Source of the DNA: Thiobacillaceae bacterium
GTDB lineage: Bacteria > Pseudomonadota > Gammaproteobacteria > Burkholderiales > Thiobacillaceae
Length of the DNA stretch: 6,395 bases
Assembly: GCA_012274165.1 (NCBI GenBank)
Contig: JAAPAA010000323.1
Span: 1 to 6,395, forward strand
Direction: 5' to 3'
Both the position numbers and the translations under genes were made by a program. The notes beneath the pieces are model-generated. The model was not told the origin of the DNA and ran no database searches. It saw only the letters and a list, made by a program, of their open reading frames with translations. Positions 3,983 to 6,395 of this stretch are shown piece after piece (positions within the stretch are counted from its first letter, which is position 1; every line of letters begins with the position of its first letter).

Positions 3983-6395
3983 ATGACGACAAGAATCATT
4001 TCAGGCGCGTTGCTGGGCTTCATGTTGATCGCTGCGCCTGCCCTGGCTGCCGAAGTCACCGGCACGCTGGGTTCGCCCGGCGCCACGACCACGATCAGCG
4101 GCAAGCAGTTGCCGGCGCCCGACCCAGCGTTCGGCGGCGTGATCAAGAACGATGCGCTGCAATCGAAGCCCTGGTGGGCGCCGCGCATCGTGCCGCCCAA
4201 GGGCGCGCCCAACGTGCTCTTGATCATCACCGACGACGCCGGCTTCGGGGTGCCCAGCACCTTCGGCGGCGTCATCCCGACGCCAGCCTTGGATCGTATC
4301 GCCAATAACGGCCTGCGTTACAACCGCATGTTCTCCACCGCGCTGTGCTCGCCGACGCGCGCCGCGCTGATCACCGGTCGCAACCACTACTCGGCCGGTT
4401 TCGGCGTGATCTCGGAGCAGTCGACCGGCTTCCCCGGCTACAACAGCATCATCGCCAAGGACAAGGCCACCATCGGGCGGATGCTGCTCGACAACGGTTA
4501 CGCCACGTCCTGGTTCGGCAAGGACCACAACACGCCGGCCTTCGAAGCCAGCGAGGCCGGGCCGTTTGACCAGTGGCCGACCGGCATGGGCTTCGAATAC
4601 TTCTACGGCTTCGTCGGCGGCGATGCCAACCAGTGGGAACCGAACCTGTTCCGCAACACCACCCAGATCTATCCGTTCCAGGGCAAGCCGGGCTGGAATC
4701 TCGTCACGGCGATGGCCGACGACGCCATCGGCTGGATGACGCGGCTGAACCAGATTGATCCGAGCAAGCCCTTCCTCATCAAGTACGCCCCCGGCGCCAC
4801 CCACGCGCCGCATCACCCGACCAAGGAATGGGTGGACAAGATCAGCGCGCTGCACCTGTTCGATGGCGGCTGGAACAAGCTGCGTGAAACGATCTTCGCC
4901 AACCAGAAGAAACTCGGCGTGATTCCGCAGGACGCCAGGCTTCCGCCATGGCCGTCGAACGTGATCAGCGACTGGGACAAGTTGAACGCGGATGAGCAGA
5001 AACTCTACATCCGCCAGGTCGATGTCTTCGCCGCCTTCGTCGCCTACAGCGATCACGAGATCGGCCGCGTGATCCAGGCGGTCGAGGACATCGGCAAGCT
5101 CGACAACACGCTGATCATCTACATCAACGGCGACAACGGCACCAGCGCAGAGGGTGGGCCGCAGGGTACACCGAACGAAGTCGCGTTCTTCAACGGTGTC
5201 CAGGTTCCCGTCAACGTGCAACTGGCCAAGTACTACGACCAGTGGGGTACCGAGGGCACCTACAACCACATGTCGGCCGGCTGGTCGTGGGCCTTCGATA
5301 CGCCGTTCTCGTGGTTCAAGCAGAACGCCTCTCAACTCGGCGGCACCAACCAGAACATGGCGGTGTCGTGGCCGGCGCGCATCAAGGACAAGGGCGGTCT
5401 GCGCGAGCAGTTCGTCCACGTCGTCGACGTCGTGCCGACCATCCTCGAGGCCGCCGGCATCCATGCGCCTGAAGTCGTCGACGGCATCAAGCAGGCGCCG
5501 ATCGAAGGCACCAGCTTCGCCTACACCTTCGATGCGAAGAACGCGAAAGTGCCGACGCGGCACAAGACGCAGTACTTCGAGATGATGGGTCAGTGGGCGC
5601 TGTATGACGACGGCTGGTTCCTCAGCACCAAGGTCAATCGCGCGCCTTGGGAAGCATTCGGTGCAGCCAACACCCATCCGCTGAACAACCAGGTGCTGGA
5701 GCTGTTCAACCTGAACAAGGACTTCAACCAGACCGAGAACCTCGCGGCTAAAAATCCGCAGAAGGTGAAGGAGATGAAGCAGAAGTTCATCGCCGAGGCG
5801 AAGAAATATCACGTTTTCCCCCTGGACGCATCGGTAGGCGCGCGTTTGGTCGCACCGCGCCCGAACATCACCGCCGGGCGCAGCGAGTTCGTCTACACGC
5901 GGCCGATGGTGGGGTTGCCGCAGGGTGATTCGCCGTCGCTGCTGGACACCTCGTACACCATTACGGCTGACATCGAGGTGCCGCAAGGCGGCGCCGAGGG
6001 CATGATCCTGACCTCGGGCGGGCGCTTCGCCGGTTACGGCTTCTACCTGCTCAAGGGCAAGCCGGTGTTCCTGTGGAACCTGGTCGATCTCGAACGCATC
6101 AAGTGGGAAGGCGCCGACGCGCTGCCGCCGGGCCGCCATACGGTCGAGTTCGATTTCAAGTACGAGGGCATTGGTGCGGGCACGCTGGCGTTCAACAGCT
6201 TCAGCGGCCTTGGCCAGCCCGGCACCGGTACGCTCAAGGTCGACGGCAAGATGGTCGACACCAAGCGCATGGCGAAGACGCTGCCGATGATCCTGCAGTG
6301 GGACGAGGCCTTCGACATCGGCTCCGACACGCTGACCGGCGTCAACGACGCCGACTATCAGCCGCCGTTCGCCCTGACCGCCAAGCTCAACAAGC
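3983..6395 (+). CDS. Periplasmic arylsulfatase, type I, 3' end outside window
   Basis: The frame is open for 804 residues and leaves the window. It should hydrolyse a sulfate ester to an alcohol or phenol plus sulfate in the periplasm. The signal peptide is residues 1-22 (TTRIISG, hydrophobic core, APALA|AE). The sulfatase domain spans about 75-610 and keeps the active-site set by analogy with Pseudomonas AtsA: D84 and D85 in LLIITDDAGFG, C122 and R126 in CSPTR (Cys converted to formylglycine), K180 and H182 in FGKDH, a His in THAPHHP (274-278), D384 and N385 in NGDNG, and probably K446 in WFKQNAS. A C-terminal beta-rich domain (about 635-804, including ITADIEVPQGGAEGMILTSG and GYGFYLLKGKPVFLWNL) is typical of the longer members of roughly 780-830 residues, so probably only a few tens of residues are missing. 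It would need a formylglycine-generating enzyme, which is not encoded here. The substrate cannot be told from sequence; alkyl sulfatase-like or phosphonate-ester activity within the same fold is possible. Confidence 0.95.
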   Translation, partial: MTTRIISGALLGFMLIAAPALAAEVTGTLGSPGATTTISGKQLPAPDPAFGGVIKNDALQSKPWWAPRIVPPKGAPNVLLIITDDAGFGVPSTFGGVIPTPALDRIANNGLRYNRMFSTALCSPTRAALITGRNHYSAGFGVISEQSTGFPGYNSIIAKDKATIGRMLLDNGYATSWFGKDHNTPAFEASEAGPFDQWPTGMGFEYFYGFVGGDANQWEPNLFRNTTQIYPFQGKPGWNLVTAMADDAIGWMTRLNQIDPSKPFLIKYAPGATHAPHHPTKEWVDKISALHLFDGGWNKLRETIFANQKKLGVIPQDARLPPWPSNVISDWDKLNADEQKLYIRQVDVFAAFVAYSDHEIGRVIQAVEDIGKLDNTLIIYINGDNGTSAEGGPQGTPNEVAFFNGVQVPVNVQLAKYYDQWGTEGTYNHMSAGWSWAFDTPFSWFKQNASQLGGTNQNMAVSWPARIKDKGGLREQFVHVVDVVPTILEAAGIHAPEVVDGIKQAPIEGTSFAYTFDAKNAKVPTRHKTQYFEMMGQWALYDDGWFLSTKVNRAPWEAFGAANTHPLNNQVLELFNLNKDFNQTENLAAKNPQKVKEMKQKFIAEAKKYHVFPLDASVGARLVAPRPNITAGRSEFVYTRPMVGLPQGDSPSLLDTSYTITADIEVPQGGAEGMILTSGGRFAGYGFYLLKGKPVFLWNLVDLERIKWEGADALPPGRHTVEFDFKYEGIGAGTLAFNSFSGLGQPGTGTLKVDGKMVDTKRMAKTLPMILQWDEAFDIGSDTLTGVNDADYQPPFALTAKLNK

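Noticed and set aside
4001..6139. A 712-codon open frame on the minus strand antisense to the arylsulfatase
   Set aside because: It has the Arg/Val/Asp-rich composition of a mirror frame in GC-rich coding DNA, no recognisable domain and no signal peptide. The opposite strand encodes an intact sulfatase with all active-site motifs over the same span.
1..6395. CRISPR array, tRNA or rRNA gene, insertion sequence, phage or toxin-antitoxin genes
   Set aside because: No regularly spaced repeats, no tRNA-like cloverleaf, no transposase or recombinase motifs, and no small gene pairs of that kind were seen.

Overview
The window looks like chromosomal DNA from a GC-rich Gram-negative bacterium, most likely a beta- or gammaproteobacterium. 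Every recognisable complete product carries a Sec-type signal peptide or lipobox, and two are outer-membrane beta-barrels. The family set (DUF2950, SYLF/YSC84, SHOCT, a MetA-like barrel, a type I sulfatase) is common there. I cannot name a genus.

Left part (1-1703) holds envelope genes of poorly known function. It opens with the C-terminal half of a DUF2950 protein, which overlaps by four bases (GTGA) a small lipoprotein resembling DUF3568. These two face, tail to tail, a secreted SYLF/YSC84 lipid-binding protein on the minus strand. The roughly 200-base gap between them contains several short hairpins and one strong C6/G6 stem next to the SYLF stop codon, probably a terminator.

Middle part (1704-2115) is a divergent region of about 410 bases with no complete gene. 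It carries upstream sequence for the SYLF gene, a locally AT-rich stretch with one candidate promoter, and a 35-codon reading frame that reads as a good SHOCT domain but has no credible start. I interpret the latter as the tail of a lost or truncated gene.

Right part (2116-6395) is a plus-strand row of three exported proteins: a 272-residue outer-membrane barrel of unknown function, a 270-residue barrel of the MetA-like/'neuromedin U' type, and a large periplasmic arylsulfatase that runs off the right edge, probably nearly complete. The sulfatase retains its metal ligands and the C-x-P-x-R formylglycine motif. A reasonable inference is that the barrels admit or sense a sulfate ester (or another hydrophobic substrate) that the sulfatase cleaves in the periplasm. 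The substrate is not visible from sequence. No maturation enzyme (FGE or anSME), sulfate transporter or regulator lies in the window.

No clearly new biological system is evident. The most useful leads are the barrel-barrel-sulfatase cluster, the SHOCT remnant, and the calcium-loop-like motif in the DUF2950 protein.
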